Source: Atriophallophorus winterbourni
Taxonomy: Eukaryota; Platyhelminthes; Trematoda; Plagiorchiida; Microphallidae
Assembly (NCBI GenBank): GCA_013407085.1
Contig: JACCGJ010023578.1
Location: forward strand, 186,001-250,000
Length of the DNA: 64,000 nt
Reading direction: 5' to 3'
Shown here: positions 11,360 through 21,734 of the stretch, one piece after another
Layout of the letters: the number at the start of each line of letters is the position of its first letter
Position numbering within the stretch: the first letter of the stretch is position 1
The notes under the pieces: model-generated
Told to the model about the DNA's origin: nothing
The model's input: only the letters and a program-made list of their open reading frames with translations
The model's database searches: none
Translations under genes and position numbers: made by a program

Positions 11360-11365
11360 AATAAA
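11360..11365 (+). terminator. Candidate poly(A) signal AATAAA (copy 1)
   Basis: This is the first AATAAA downstream of the stop, about 670 bases away, and a TG-rich stretch follows. U4 has AATAAA at the same site (56925-56930). U2 and U3 have ATTAAA (25542-25547 and 41116-41121), the common functional variant, so a usable hexamer is kept in every unit. Confidence 0.35.
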
Positions 11366-14300
11366 ATAGCATGTGCTGCTTTGCGGTGCCCTCGAAATAG
11401 TGAGCCAGATCATTTAAAATTAAGCGCAGAGCTAAGCCAAACAATGTCCTAAACATTTAATTGTGATTCCAACACTACTCGTGAGTAGACTTGGGCAACA
11501 CACCAGACGTGGGGACTTCTAACGCGCAGAAACTATGACTTCGGATTGCTTTTCCGTCGATTTTATATGTACTTATCTCATAGAATGTGGAGATTAAGCG
11601 TTGAATGCCAAGTGTAAGTGCATGCTCATAACTATTTTGACACCAGTCTTCGATAGCTTTGCAAAGTGACCACGCGTTCCTGTATCCCGATATAAAACGA
11701 AAGCATTCAGCAACACCCTCCCTCCTGTGTGCTTGAAATACTCACACAAGGTGAATACCTTGTTAAATTAAAGGCTAATTTCACCGTGGTAAAGTAATCG
11801 GTGTGGTGATCTGTCTGGACCTGGCTGAGCAAATGGCCTCAGCACATATTGGATATATCGTTATTTCTATGGTTCATTCTTATGATTATGTGAAGTTTAT
11901 AGAATCGAGTAGAGAGTGTGAAGAAGATGGCCTCATATGTGCCATTAGTTCGCGCAAACAATATTCGAATGCGCTCAACCATTCGATCGATGCCGCCCAT
12001 GCATGTGGTGTGAAGTCATTAGCATAATGCTGGTTCATATCAACTATCACGATTGCTCACAATTACTTGGGTGGCTAGTGCATGCTCATAACTAGTTTGA
12101 CTATAGTCTTCGATTGCTTCGAACCCTTTTATTGTTTGTGTGATTACCATAAGCAGTGAGCTCCATTTTGAGGAGTAAGCTACTTTCCCACGTGAGACAT
12201 GAAACGGTCTTAAACGCGCGATGCATACGGTTGATTGCACGTATATGCGATAGATTATAACACCTCTGGTGTCCACTACATGTTTCTGTCTCTGTTATCC
12301 GCTTATGAATAAGACGTTTGTGCTTTTCACATGACAACTTGCTTGGTACAAATGTTCGAATGTGATTCTGTTTCACTCACAAATGCGCAGCAATCGTGGT
12401 TGCCGAAACCTCGCTTGCTCAAAAGCCATCGATAGCGCCGTGTTCACCTTTAGACTGAACAAGTGTGAATGTTGACGCTGGTCCCTGTCGCATGTATCCG
12501 TTCAGAGCAGCCGTTCACAAAGTGTATGCGCGCTGGACATTTCGTTATTATTGTCGCTAACTCTATCGACGGATTTATGACGTATCTGTGTTGCACATCG
12601 ACAAGACTTAATCCTCATCTGAGCAGTTGGTCCCAACTACAGTCTCTATCACATAGGTGCTAATTGCTCATTGAAAAGTGTGAAACGCAGCATGAGGATA
12701 GATAAATGTGGCAAGGTGTCACGAGCATAGTTACCGATTTGACCTCGTTAGGCAAGGCACAACGAGTGTTAAACGATTTAGGGTTTGACATGTGGTCGCG
12801 CACATCGAATTCCATGAGCATGGAGAAATCACACACGAAGGGTTCCCGCATATAACTTGACGAATGTTTTAATAAATGCATTACATTGCAAATGTTTAAC
12901 CGATCGTGATGTTGCAAGACACCTTCATCCCAACTACGCTAGATTCTGTTTTTACCACAAACTGCATGTCATCATTGGAACAAATCAAAACTTCCTGCAT
13001 GATTCTCGAAAGAATTTGCTAAACGCGTCAATCTGGATGAGCACAGTACCACATCCTCTAGTATGTTCTTGACGACCAGTGCTAGTCAAAGCATATGAGA
13101 GATTCGTAGCGCGGATGGCATAGACCGCGATTGAATCATGTCACAAAAGGCATTGCTGTGCGTTGCTGCATTCCTTGCCATTTTTGTCTAGTTCAGCGTC
13201 CATCGTTGATTAGTTATATTCTTGGTGTGACTTGATACAACAGTTTATCCGTAATGTAAGTTTTCCTCAATATGTATCGTATGGGCATTATATCCACGTG
13301 ACGTGTAGTGTTATTTGTGCACTTGTGATCTTATTGCTTGGACTCACATACCCCATGAACTTTGTAGGCCATCAGTCATTATTAAGGTCATTTTGCTAAC
13401 AACATATCGCTATTAAAATGGGAATGATATCAAATCACGGTTAAAAGTGTTACCATGAGTTACTGGTAATACGAAGAATCAAAACCTAACTGATTAACTT
13501 AATACTTCTCTCACCATCCATTTCAATGACATTAAACCAAAGAGCACCGCCTTCAACAAAATCATTGTTTACATGTCTCGGTAACTATTTACATCCGCAC
13601 TCAACTCACCCGTGTGGAAAACGAGCCGTTAGACTCTAACGCCGTGCTGCTCGTTTGTTCGTTTATTTACGTTACAAGTGAGAAAAACACTCCACACATT
13701 TGACCTCATCTAGCGCTTCACAGTCGTTTACGCAGGTTCGGTCACTTGCATGCGCGCAGCGAGAACATCGTATGTCGAACTAAACCTATGATCGAGCGTC
13801 CATTTTTGCTTATCCGTTTTGATCATTCGCTCGATACGGCCATAGATATTTGTGTGCTTAGTTGGTGCTCTAGGCCCCAAAGCGCACATCAAGTATCGAG
13901 CCAACGACTGCTACTCTACGTCACACGAGTCGTTTCCGGTCGCGATTGCATTACTGTCTCGTGCCCACCGGTACATACACATGTAACTTACAAACTACAA
14001 ACATGCGCGCGCATGACGCCTAAATGAGACTGTTGTATTAAACATCCACGCACAATCAATGAAGTACACAATAAGACGTCCTCATGAACGTTCGACATGT
14101 CCTCATCCACCGAATAGATAAACAATCCAATGATTGGCTCGTTCGTGATCATCGCGCTGGTTATAATACCAGCGACACTAACTTCACAAATATGAAGAGG
14201 TTTCGTACAAACTGACATGTTGGCGCCTCAGGTCAGATTATTGTTACAGCCAAATACGTTACGTGAATATGGGAAACGAATTTGAATCAAATTTGATTTC

Positions 14301-14460
14301 GTTTGTGGTCGATGCTCAATCAATACTGCTTTGAATCTGATAGGCTGCTCATGTATCTCGTTGTTTGGTTGCCAAATTACAAGTAACTGAGTCTCACGTA
14401 AATCATCGGCGACATCTTTCGATGGGGATTTGGAATTCACAGGAAACTTTTTTTAACAAT

Positions 14461-14554
14461 GTTATACTTGTAAGCCGCTTATATGCGGGGTTCATACAAG
14501 GAACGCAGTGATTCCTTGTACGAAACTTATTTGACAGTGGCTTGCAAGTATAAC
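14461..14554. mobile_element. Old MITE-like hairpin (U1 copy)
   Basis: A 94-base near-perfect hairpin opens with GTTATACTTGTAAGCC and closes with the matching inverted GGCTTGCAAGTATAAC. The inner arms TACAAGGAA/TTCCTTGTA also pair. It is present at the same place in every unit, so it predates the amplification. Its ends match those of the younger insertion at 62867-63205. Confidence 0.65.
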
Positions 14555-15289
14555 TTTTTTCACACGTTTCCATAGCCATGTACATTTTATGGTTTCTGAG
14601 TGTGGGAAATGTGAGCAACGTTGTACTTTGAGGGGGGCGATCTAGTTTTGAGAACATTTTTCAGCGATGCGATTCAATACGTCGTCTAAATAAGTTCGAA
14701 TCGGTACAGTTAAATTCATTCAGTAACGAGTAGCCCGCAGCTAAATCAGTGAGGCTAATTAGATGATTAATTCTATACTTTCCCCAATATCTACGATTTG
14801 TAGATCGCACTAAATAGTTTTCGAAATCTGTAGGTTGTATCAGCTGAATTACCATAACTATATCTACGGCACCCAGCTATTCGTCGACATGACCATTAAT
14901 CTGAAAGCAATACAGCTTAACATCGTTTATCGTCAAAAGCATTTCTCTCCACATTCCCGTTCACCAATTATCCGGTCGTGTGAGTCCAAATGTCAGCGAG
15001 TAATGCTCATGCACTTGATAATTACACTCCTGAAATGCAACCGATGCTCAGTTCGATCGTTCGATAATGACTCCCGAACGGGCGAAATGAGCTTCCGGTT
15101 CTTTCGCGTGTATAAGAGCAAACGAAGTCAAGTTGAGTATGCCCAGATTTGTTCTGCGGTGGAAGTTGAGGGGCAGATTTTGTTTGGCATTACTCAAACT
15201 ACCAATTATTACTCGATTAATGAAGCACAGTAATGCCATTAATGAACCAACTGACTGCGGTTTAGTGACTTGCTCAATCGATACTTGGC

Positions 15290-15640
15290 CGATGCTGTCA
15301 CGCCAACGTTTCGAGTTCACGCGTAGTTCGTGTGCGTGCAACCGCGCGGATTATGGATTCGGCGTAAGTCGCACGTGCACCGGAGACAAGACGAGTATGA
15401 GCACAGTTCGAATGCGGTTAGTTCATGTGCAGTGACCAAATCGCCGCGGCCACCATTGACCTTAATACAAGACCTGAACACACTTTGTTTGCCCGGAATG
15501 TTGAGCTGTGCGCATGCACGCACATGGCTGCATTCGCACAATGTGCGTCAAACTGCTCCTGTCAACACGATTATCTTTCACGTGGTGTGAGAGAGCGACT
15601 CGGTTCGGGGACAGTCGTTCACTGTTAGAGTAAATTGCTC
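15290..15640. other. Highly conserved CpG-containing intergenic block (U1)
   Basis: About 350 bases nearly identical in all four units (U2 29470-29820, U3 45020-45370, U4 62090-62430), while flanking DNA has indels. Frames on both strands are open in U1-U3 but interrupted in U4, so a coding role is unlikely. It could be an enhancer, a promoter or a non-coding exon lying about 2.2 kb upstream of the next gene copy. Confidence 0.3.
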
Positions 15641-16022
15641 AACGATATATGAGACTGCTCAAAGTTGAAGTGCATTAGTGTTTACCTAATGTTATGTGTT
15701 GCCCAGGTTGTGGCCGTGTGTAAGTCAAATGGGTGATGTTATAATTGAACGTTAACGGAAGTAAGTCTCGGGAGAACACTAAAAAAATAAATATGGTGGC
15801 GATATTTCAGTTGCTTCCACGAAGCAGATGTTAAAACACCATGAAACTGCTTCCATGGAATCCCGGAGTGAAACTTCAGTGTTCATTAAAATCGTGCCCG
15901 AAAATGTCACTTCTTGTATCCCAGTACTTTAATACTTGAGAGTCACCCGAATACGCCGTTGTTCGAATGCAACATACATTGCGATTGTGAGAAAATGACA
16001 TATTTCAGTAATACTGTTTTAC

Positions 16023-16253
16023 ATGAGCTGCAGTCGAACTGCGACCTACTTCAGCGCACGGCACAAAAACAGTGTGCCCGCCAGTGGTTCTAACGAGGAT
16101 GTGTTTACGCATTTCCGACTCTATCCGAGCGCCTATCATGCGGGTAAAGTGAACTGGTTTCAACGACTCATAGAGAACAATCACGGCCAAACCGTAATTG
16201 ATAAATTGTTAGCTCTAAGTTGTCATCCACTTCCGCTCAGCATTGTGGTGTAG
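16023..16253 (+). CDS. Hypothetical conserved reading frame upstream of U2 gene
   Basis: A 76-codon frame beginning MSCSRTATYFSARHKN and containing NEDVFTHFRLYPS and WFQRLIENNHGQTV. The composition looks protein-like but no family is recognised. A weak donor (CGG|GTAAAG near 16142) would leave one base. That would be in phase with exon A if exon A starts at 17596, so this could be a 5' coding exon of the homeobox gene. The match could also be chance, with odds of one in three. Confidence 0.25.
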   Translation: MSCSRTATYFSARHKNSVPASGSNEDVFTHFRLYPSAYHAGKVNWFQRLIENNHGQTVIDKLLALSCHPLPLSIVV

Positions 16254-17594
16254 AGAAGATAGCCTTTTATTAAAAAACAAAGTGCTGAGTTTGACACTGT
16301 TTTGCGAATGTTTGCTTTTTCTTGTGCATTTCACGACCGAATATCGCGAGTCAGCATGGAAATATCTACTTGGTTATACGTGAAAAAACTTTGCCTTGTC
16401 TTTTAGCTACCCCACTGCTCAGACAAAATGTATCTGTTTAGATAATATGTAGCAGTATTGGTGAAACCACATGTTGTGGCCATTTGCTCAAGTGAACGAG
16501 AGAGATGCAGTTTCAGTCCGTTCTGTGATTCATGCAGGCGAGAAAGGATGTATCCCTTAATGGTTGCATTCACACGGCCTTGGATAGAATCTCACCGTAT
16601 GACCGTTCCTTTCACTAGATTATCCGACTTTAACTTATTTCCTTAAGGCCATTTTGCAAACATTTGGCCACACCGATAATGGAAAGTTGAATTGAACCTA
16701 ACTAAAACACGTATTGCCCGCTTGACCAAATAAAAAATCAATTAACCTGATGGAATTTTCACTAAAGTTTTGGATCCGCCATCAATGAGAGTTGATCTGG
16801 TTGTGAGCTCCTGCAATTGCGGTGTTTGTTCATCTGTGAGCATAGCTCATTCACACAGTTTCTAGCCAATCAGCGTGCGCTTGTCACGTCTTTTCCAAGT
16901 CCAATTCAAGCGCGTCTGCTCAAACCACGTAGCTAATCAAACCTTGATTGGTAAAATTGAGTGAGAAATTTATTGTTCCTTGTCACGCGAATAGAGCCGT
17001 GAGTGTTCTCATAGTGGTTTAGATTCACCGAGTGGAATTTACTTGGAAATGATCAGCTTTGTTGGCATAATTTGTTCGGTGACTCCTGGAAGCCACTATA
17101 TTTGTCACTCAATCAATGCTAACTGAGGTGTGGTTGTCAATGCTTAATTTCCGATTTTAACACTCGATGTTGAAGCAGTAAGCGAGTAAACGTAGAAGCA
17201 GATACCAACATAATGAATCACAAGTCCATTTATGATGGGAATCCTGATCGCGCATTAATAGTTGTCCTCAAAGATATACTTGAATGCCACAGTTAATAAA
17301 ATCGACACAGCCAAACTGTGGATTGACATAGTGGATCCAAGTCAAGGGATGTGAGTACTTCAAAACTGGTCAGTTCCACCCTTCGTTCTCATTTAACGTC
17401 ACTTGATTATTATTTGAAAGGGCTTACTATGGTGATCAAACTATTTATATATCTATTTAGCAATTATTTATTTGCATCCTAGCGTTTTACTATCCAGTAT
17501 TAGCATCGATTAAACATACATTTGCTCTCAAAGATAATCAATTCACATATATTACTTCCCATTTTTAACGAAGGGTCGGATATTTCCGCGTACA
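16254..17594 (+). other. Upstream region of U2 gene
   Basis: Nearly identical to U4 46027-46850 and clearly less like U1 and U3. It contains the degenerate CCAAT cluster. No gene. Confidence 0.5.
16866..16951 (+). promoter_or_regulatory. CCAAT-box cluster, partly degraded (U2)
   Basis: The first CCAAT box is intact, but in the inverted pair the left box reads CTAATCAA, so the palindrome is broken by one base. The right-hand TTGATTGG remains. Confidence 0.25.
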
Positions 17595-18569
17595 GTGAAT
17601 CCGAATACGGCATCCTTAACAGCGCATGATGGTACCAGAGAGTTCGAAACGCTGAAACCAAAGTCTGATGAAAGCGGTGTGGACACGAGCTTGTTCGATT
17701 CAGACCAATCTGCTCTCGAAAGGCAATCAGTAGAACCAGGTGAAGAATCGCTCAACGAACAACCGCAATGCAAGAAACCCTGTCTTGCTTCGGAACATGA
17801 TACAATCACGGAAACCGGTTCAAAATTTACATGCGGTGGCATAGAAAATAAGTCACAGCAACCCGCATCTTCCTTGTTATTATCAATCACTCCTGATGCT
17901 AGTTCATCCCATTCGAATTCTATCGGTACATTGAATCAGTTTATTCCTGTTACCGGAGTAGCTGGAAACATATTGTATGGCATCCCAAACTCACTGCTTG
18001 GCTCCATTCAACAGAATGGTTCCGCTGCTCATAACAGTCAGATGACATGCTTTACAATCCAACTGACCGTTCCCATGTTCGATGCCCGATCCAATGTTCC
18101 TGCTCAAACGACTACTTGGCTTTTGGCCAATCCGATGAATCATCAAGGAACCTTGACGGCTGCCCCTACAACCGCACTACAACCTACATTACTTGTCCCA
18201 ATTTCGGGCAACGTTTCTAATTTCTCCAAATCCACAGAATCCGAGGCTACGATGGACTGTTCTAATCCATGCATCGTACGAATGTCTGATTTATTTGAGC
18301 TAATCAAAAACGTACCAAACATCTCCTCGGTAGTGGACCTCATACATAAAGCGAAGGTATCGTCGTTAAACAAAGAGGGGGGTATAACCCAGCGCGAACC
18401 CCAGAAAACTCCTTCGACCACAATGCCAACCCTCGCGACAAATGTCTCGGGAGCAACACAAGCCATTCTGAACCATCTGGTATTGGCTGCAATGGTGGGA
18501 ACAGTCACTGGGGCCAAGGATCTACATATCCCCAATGGAATCGTCTCGGACCAGGCACTAGATATGTCG
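17595..18569 (+). CDS. Homeobox gene copy 2, exon A
   Basis: 325 codons, fully open, same end (ALDMS, donor GTAAGT at 18570). As in U1 there is no ATG: the ATG position of U3 is ACG. Differences from U1 are scattered substitutions without indels (for example NILYGIP for NILYNIP and TTMPTLAT for ATMPTLAP). This suggests the exon was under some constraint until recently. Confidence 0.75.
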
Positions 18570-19351
18570 GTAAGTGTGAATATGAAATGTAAGGATTCAA
18601 TATTAAACAGAGTGCTGATACTCGACCAAGTTTATTAACCTCATGGTTATCGCAAATCTCACATCGAGCTACAGCTCAATTACCAACAATGATTTCTTTT
18701 CCCTCTGTTCTAAAACTAAATATCGTTGCTGCTATTTTCGATAAAAATACTGTGCCATCTTCAGTACTCCCACTTATGTGCTGCGAACTAACATGCTGTA
18801 TGGCATTTGAGAGTCCTCTGCATTTATTTGTCGGTGGACGCATCAATACGCACGCACACACAACTATCCTGTAATTCCTCTTCAGCTGGCAATGCGCATC
18901 CACGCGTAAATGTACGCATGCAATCAGGTGTGTCAGTTGGTGTGGTGCACCTCGGTTACCGGGTTCCAACTTACTTGCATACCATGGAGTCGATCGATGG
19001 ATTGGGGATTTGCCTACAACGTGCACCCGTTGTGCTCGCTTCGCTTGCCCAATCGTTCGGATGACCTGAACACGAATCAGCGCTAGGCCAGCTGTCTGTG
19101 CTTGTTCTCGTTTTAGCACAGCGAGGTGTAAACTTGGGGAGAATATCCTGCTCTCTGTTAAGGTGAACAGCGCTTGCTTGTCAAGTGCGGAACAATCACG
19201 GTGTTAAGGTCATTTATTCGGTTGATCATGAATATTTAATCAGCCTGTAGAAACAGACAATGAAAAATCGGGCGTAGGGTAAAACTAGAAAATCACCGAA
19301 ACAATTTCAAACAAATCAATTTAGCTTTAATAACCTAAAACGGCGATAAAC
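18570..19351 (+). other. U2 intron 1, truncated by deletion
   Basis: Donor and conserved first part are present, including the antisense frame at 18676-19119. The intron then jumps at 19350/19351 straight into the middle of exon B. The acceptor used by the other units is gone. Related GCGATAAA or CGATAAA bases occur near both original breakpoints, consistent with a microhomology deletion. Confidence 0.75.
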
Positions 19352-19617
19352 TGCTGGAAACTCGACTTTCACACCCGCCTCATTACCCGTTATGCATAAT
19401 AATACCATGGTCTCAACAGCTCAGCTATTCCTCGCCCCAGCAGCTTCAAATAGTACAGTGCAGATGAACAATGGCCAAAATACTCTCATCCTACCGACGT
19501 CTGACAACAGTGCATCTGCTTCAACGTTTGAACAATCAGTCACAACAACATCATTGGGCACTAGTGCGACAACACCAAGCAACGAATTGGAAATGTTAGC
19601 AGCATTTTCTGTCGCGA
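19352..19617 (+). pseudogene. Homeobox gene copy 2, remnant of exon B
   Basis: Only the last 266 bases survive (TGCTGGAAACTCG onward), ending at the usual donor GCGA|GTGAGT (19618). The first 450 bases and the acceptor are deleted. Splicing A directly to C would change phase (A ends phase 0, C starts with two bases) and reach a stop within about 20 codons. This copy therefore cannot make the normal protein. Confidence 0.85.
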
Positions 19618-20736
19618 GTGAGTGAAACTTTTTATTCTTCCGTACATATTACCAAAGTTGTTCAACTTAGTACAGATGATAGATTTTACAAGGATTCACG
19701 ATTCGTATACAAAAACATTCTGAATAACGGTAAGCGTGATTGAGATTGCCAGAAATTAATCATCCCTTCAAAGTGAGTTTAAGCCAATGGATCGTGTTGC
19801 TCACGTCCTCAGCATTTACACGCCAAACCATTTGTAGTCGCGTCCGAGCGTCGGTTTTCTGAATATTAATCAATACGATAACTCTTAGTCGATGTTACCT
19901 ACGTTTGTCATGTTCCTTGTTCGGTACAAGCATGCACTCGCTCTCCTTTGCGTAGGTCGAGTGTTAGTTGTGTGAATCTGCGAATCACATCACGCAATCG
20001 AGCACTCAGATCTGTTTTGACAATCTCAGACAGGCGTTGCGGAGTGTCGAATATCGGATCGGTTTAAGGCCTCTCCGCCTAGCTGGGTCCACCACCCGTG
20101 GTTCATACAATAACAATGGGATGTCTGATCCACGCAACTGTGTGAGCTTCATTTGCATTTGTCTCGTACATGGTGACGGAGTATACTCGATGAGTTGTTT
20201 GAAGGTGGATTCAGTCTTCATTGGACGACCAAATCGAACATAATAAATGGGGTTACTCACGTGATCCTGTTTAACGGTTAATGCTTTCATTTTGACGTGC
20301 AGACGATGCTCGATTGGGAGGGTCGGATGCCAATGATATCAAATAGTGGGACAGATTTATTAATGAGGGCTTGCAAATAGGTCACAAAAAGTTGACGATG
20401 CAGGATGACCTCCGATGAGTAAATATGTGACAAAAACAATCATATTTGTTTTATGTACAACAGATACCAAAATGCATTCGTGTTTGTCAGTTTTGGGTCA
20501 TCTAAGCTAGACTTCAATTCTTAACCCTATTTCTTAACTAATGCAACCAGAGTACTTGTAAAACCGTTTGAGAATCGGCAACGTTTTAACTAATAAACAA
20601 AAATTTGCTTGTATTGGACACGCAATAATTCAGAAAATAGGAAAATGGCGTTTATGCCAAGTAATGACCCTTTATAATATATACGACACAGCACCTGATT
20701 TGAAATGTTAATTTCGTTTTTCAATTGCTTTAAAAG
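19618..20736 (+). other. U2 intron 2
   Basis: 1,119 bases. The acceptor has decayed to TTGCTTTAAAAG, compared with TTGCTTTTGCAG in U4, so the pyrimidine tract and YAG are weakened. No other feature. Confidence 0.65.
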
Positions 20737-21734
20737 CCAATCACACTATCCCAGGCTTCACACAAAGTCAAACAACGCTTGCCCAGGTGAACAGTTCTAC
20801 TGCGATTCCAGCGTTTGTTAATCTGGTGGCCACATCCAATCGGCCGTTGACCACTCAGACCAGTTTTACATTGAATTCCACCACGGCAGCCCGTTTATTG
20901 ACCAGCCTGGCAAGCTTCCCATCCAATATACAATCCGCCGCGTTGTTGCAAGGAGGCCCTTCCACTGGACAGCCATGTAATATGTTGAACCTGTTCGATG
21001 CATCATTGTTGAACAACACAACAGCAACAACCGTCAGTCAAATCGCGCTCACGGCCAATATACGCCCGGTATCAAGTCTAAACGGCACGACAGCCAAATC
21101 ACTTGGCGCCAACAGCTCATTGATTGGTTTCCTTGATCCCAGAACCACAAGCATCCAGCTACGCATGGGCGATAATACTAGCACAACATTACCAATCGGG
21201 AACTCGGCAACCTTGATCAACACTGCAGATTTGTCCCATTACCTGGCCAGTGGTGCTGTGAATGGAACTGTCCCGAAGAGTGAGGCTCATACTGGTCGTG
21301 ACAACGAACCACTAATAATGACGGACGGGATGCTTTGTGAGGTCGATGGGGAAAACGCATCCTCGCTGGATAGCCTTCACGATGACGATTGGGACTGCGA
21401 CGGTAATCTTCCTCTCAACTCGCAAGGGTTACGTGGATTGAAACCGGAATTAGCAAGCACCGGATCCAGTCCCAACGTGCAAGCAAATATTTTACCATCT
21501 GCACCTCGGCGCACACCTGCATCCAGTCGAAGTTCCAATGCAGCAGGCAGTCGACGAAATGTGAACACATCTGGTCTAGATTCACCACAGCCATCTAGAC
21601 CACATCGTCAGAATTTCACACCAACCCAAAATCGCATACTGACAGAGTGGTATCAAGTGCATCAAGCGAAGCCTTACCCGTCAACCGACGATACGAAAGA
21701 GCTCGCAAACGAATCTGGATTGAGCTATTCTCAG
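20737..21734 (+). CDS. Homeobox gene copy 2, exon C (N-terminal two thirds of homeodomain)
   Basis: 998 bases: two bases of the split codon plus 332 codons, open to the donor TCTCAG|GTGAGT. The last 46 codons form homeodomain helices 1 and 2, from RPHRQNF through the TALE loop PYP to GLSYSQ. The intron falls between residues 44 and 45 in standard numbering, a position used by many homeobox genes. Upstream are Ser/Thr-rich sequence and the acidic HDDDWDCDGN patch. Coding is intact, but the acceptor is weak and the upstream exon is truncated. Confidence 0.75.

Larger units (their letters stand above)
1..16071 (+). repeat. Tandem unit U1 (about 16.1 kb)
   Basis: First complete unit of the head-to-tail array. 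Unit edges are set arbitrarily ten bases before the landmark CAGTGGTTC, so the true duplication breakpoints are unknown. It holds upstream DNA, gene exons A-D and a 5.4 kb intergenic tail. Two insertions are private to it: an antisense non-LTR fragment at 6872-7240 and a GAA-tailed retroposon at about 9571-9738. Sequence left of the window is needed to know whether another unit precedes it. Confidence 0.95.
10695..16071 (+). other. U1 intergenic region and probable 3' UTR
   Basis: No gene seen in 5.4 kb. It includes a probable 3' UTR up to the hexamer at 11360, an old MITE hairpin at 14461-14554 and a strongly conserved CpG-containing block at about 15290-15640. Short frames are open in some units and broken in others. 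Nothing resembling a tRNA or rRNA was noticed. Confidence 0.6.

Noticed and set aside
15353..15366. ATGGATTCGGC|GTAAGT as a possible first coding exon
   Set aside because: It leaves two bases, which does not match the phase needed at the exon A acceptor, and the local frames fail in U4.
15330..15590. 86-codon + frame and 74-codon - frame in the conserved CpG block
   Set aside because: Both are interrupted in U4 and have no recognisable domain. The conservation is better explained by a non-coding element or homogenisation.
15730..15765. ATGGGTGATGT... ending at GGAA|GTAAGT as a possible first coding exon
   Set aside because: In U1 an in-frame stop (TAA) precedes the donor, U3 lacks the ATG, and the two-base overhang has the wrong phase for exon A. 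A non-coding 5' exon remains possible but is unsupported.
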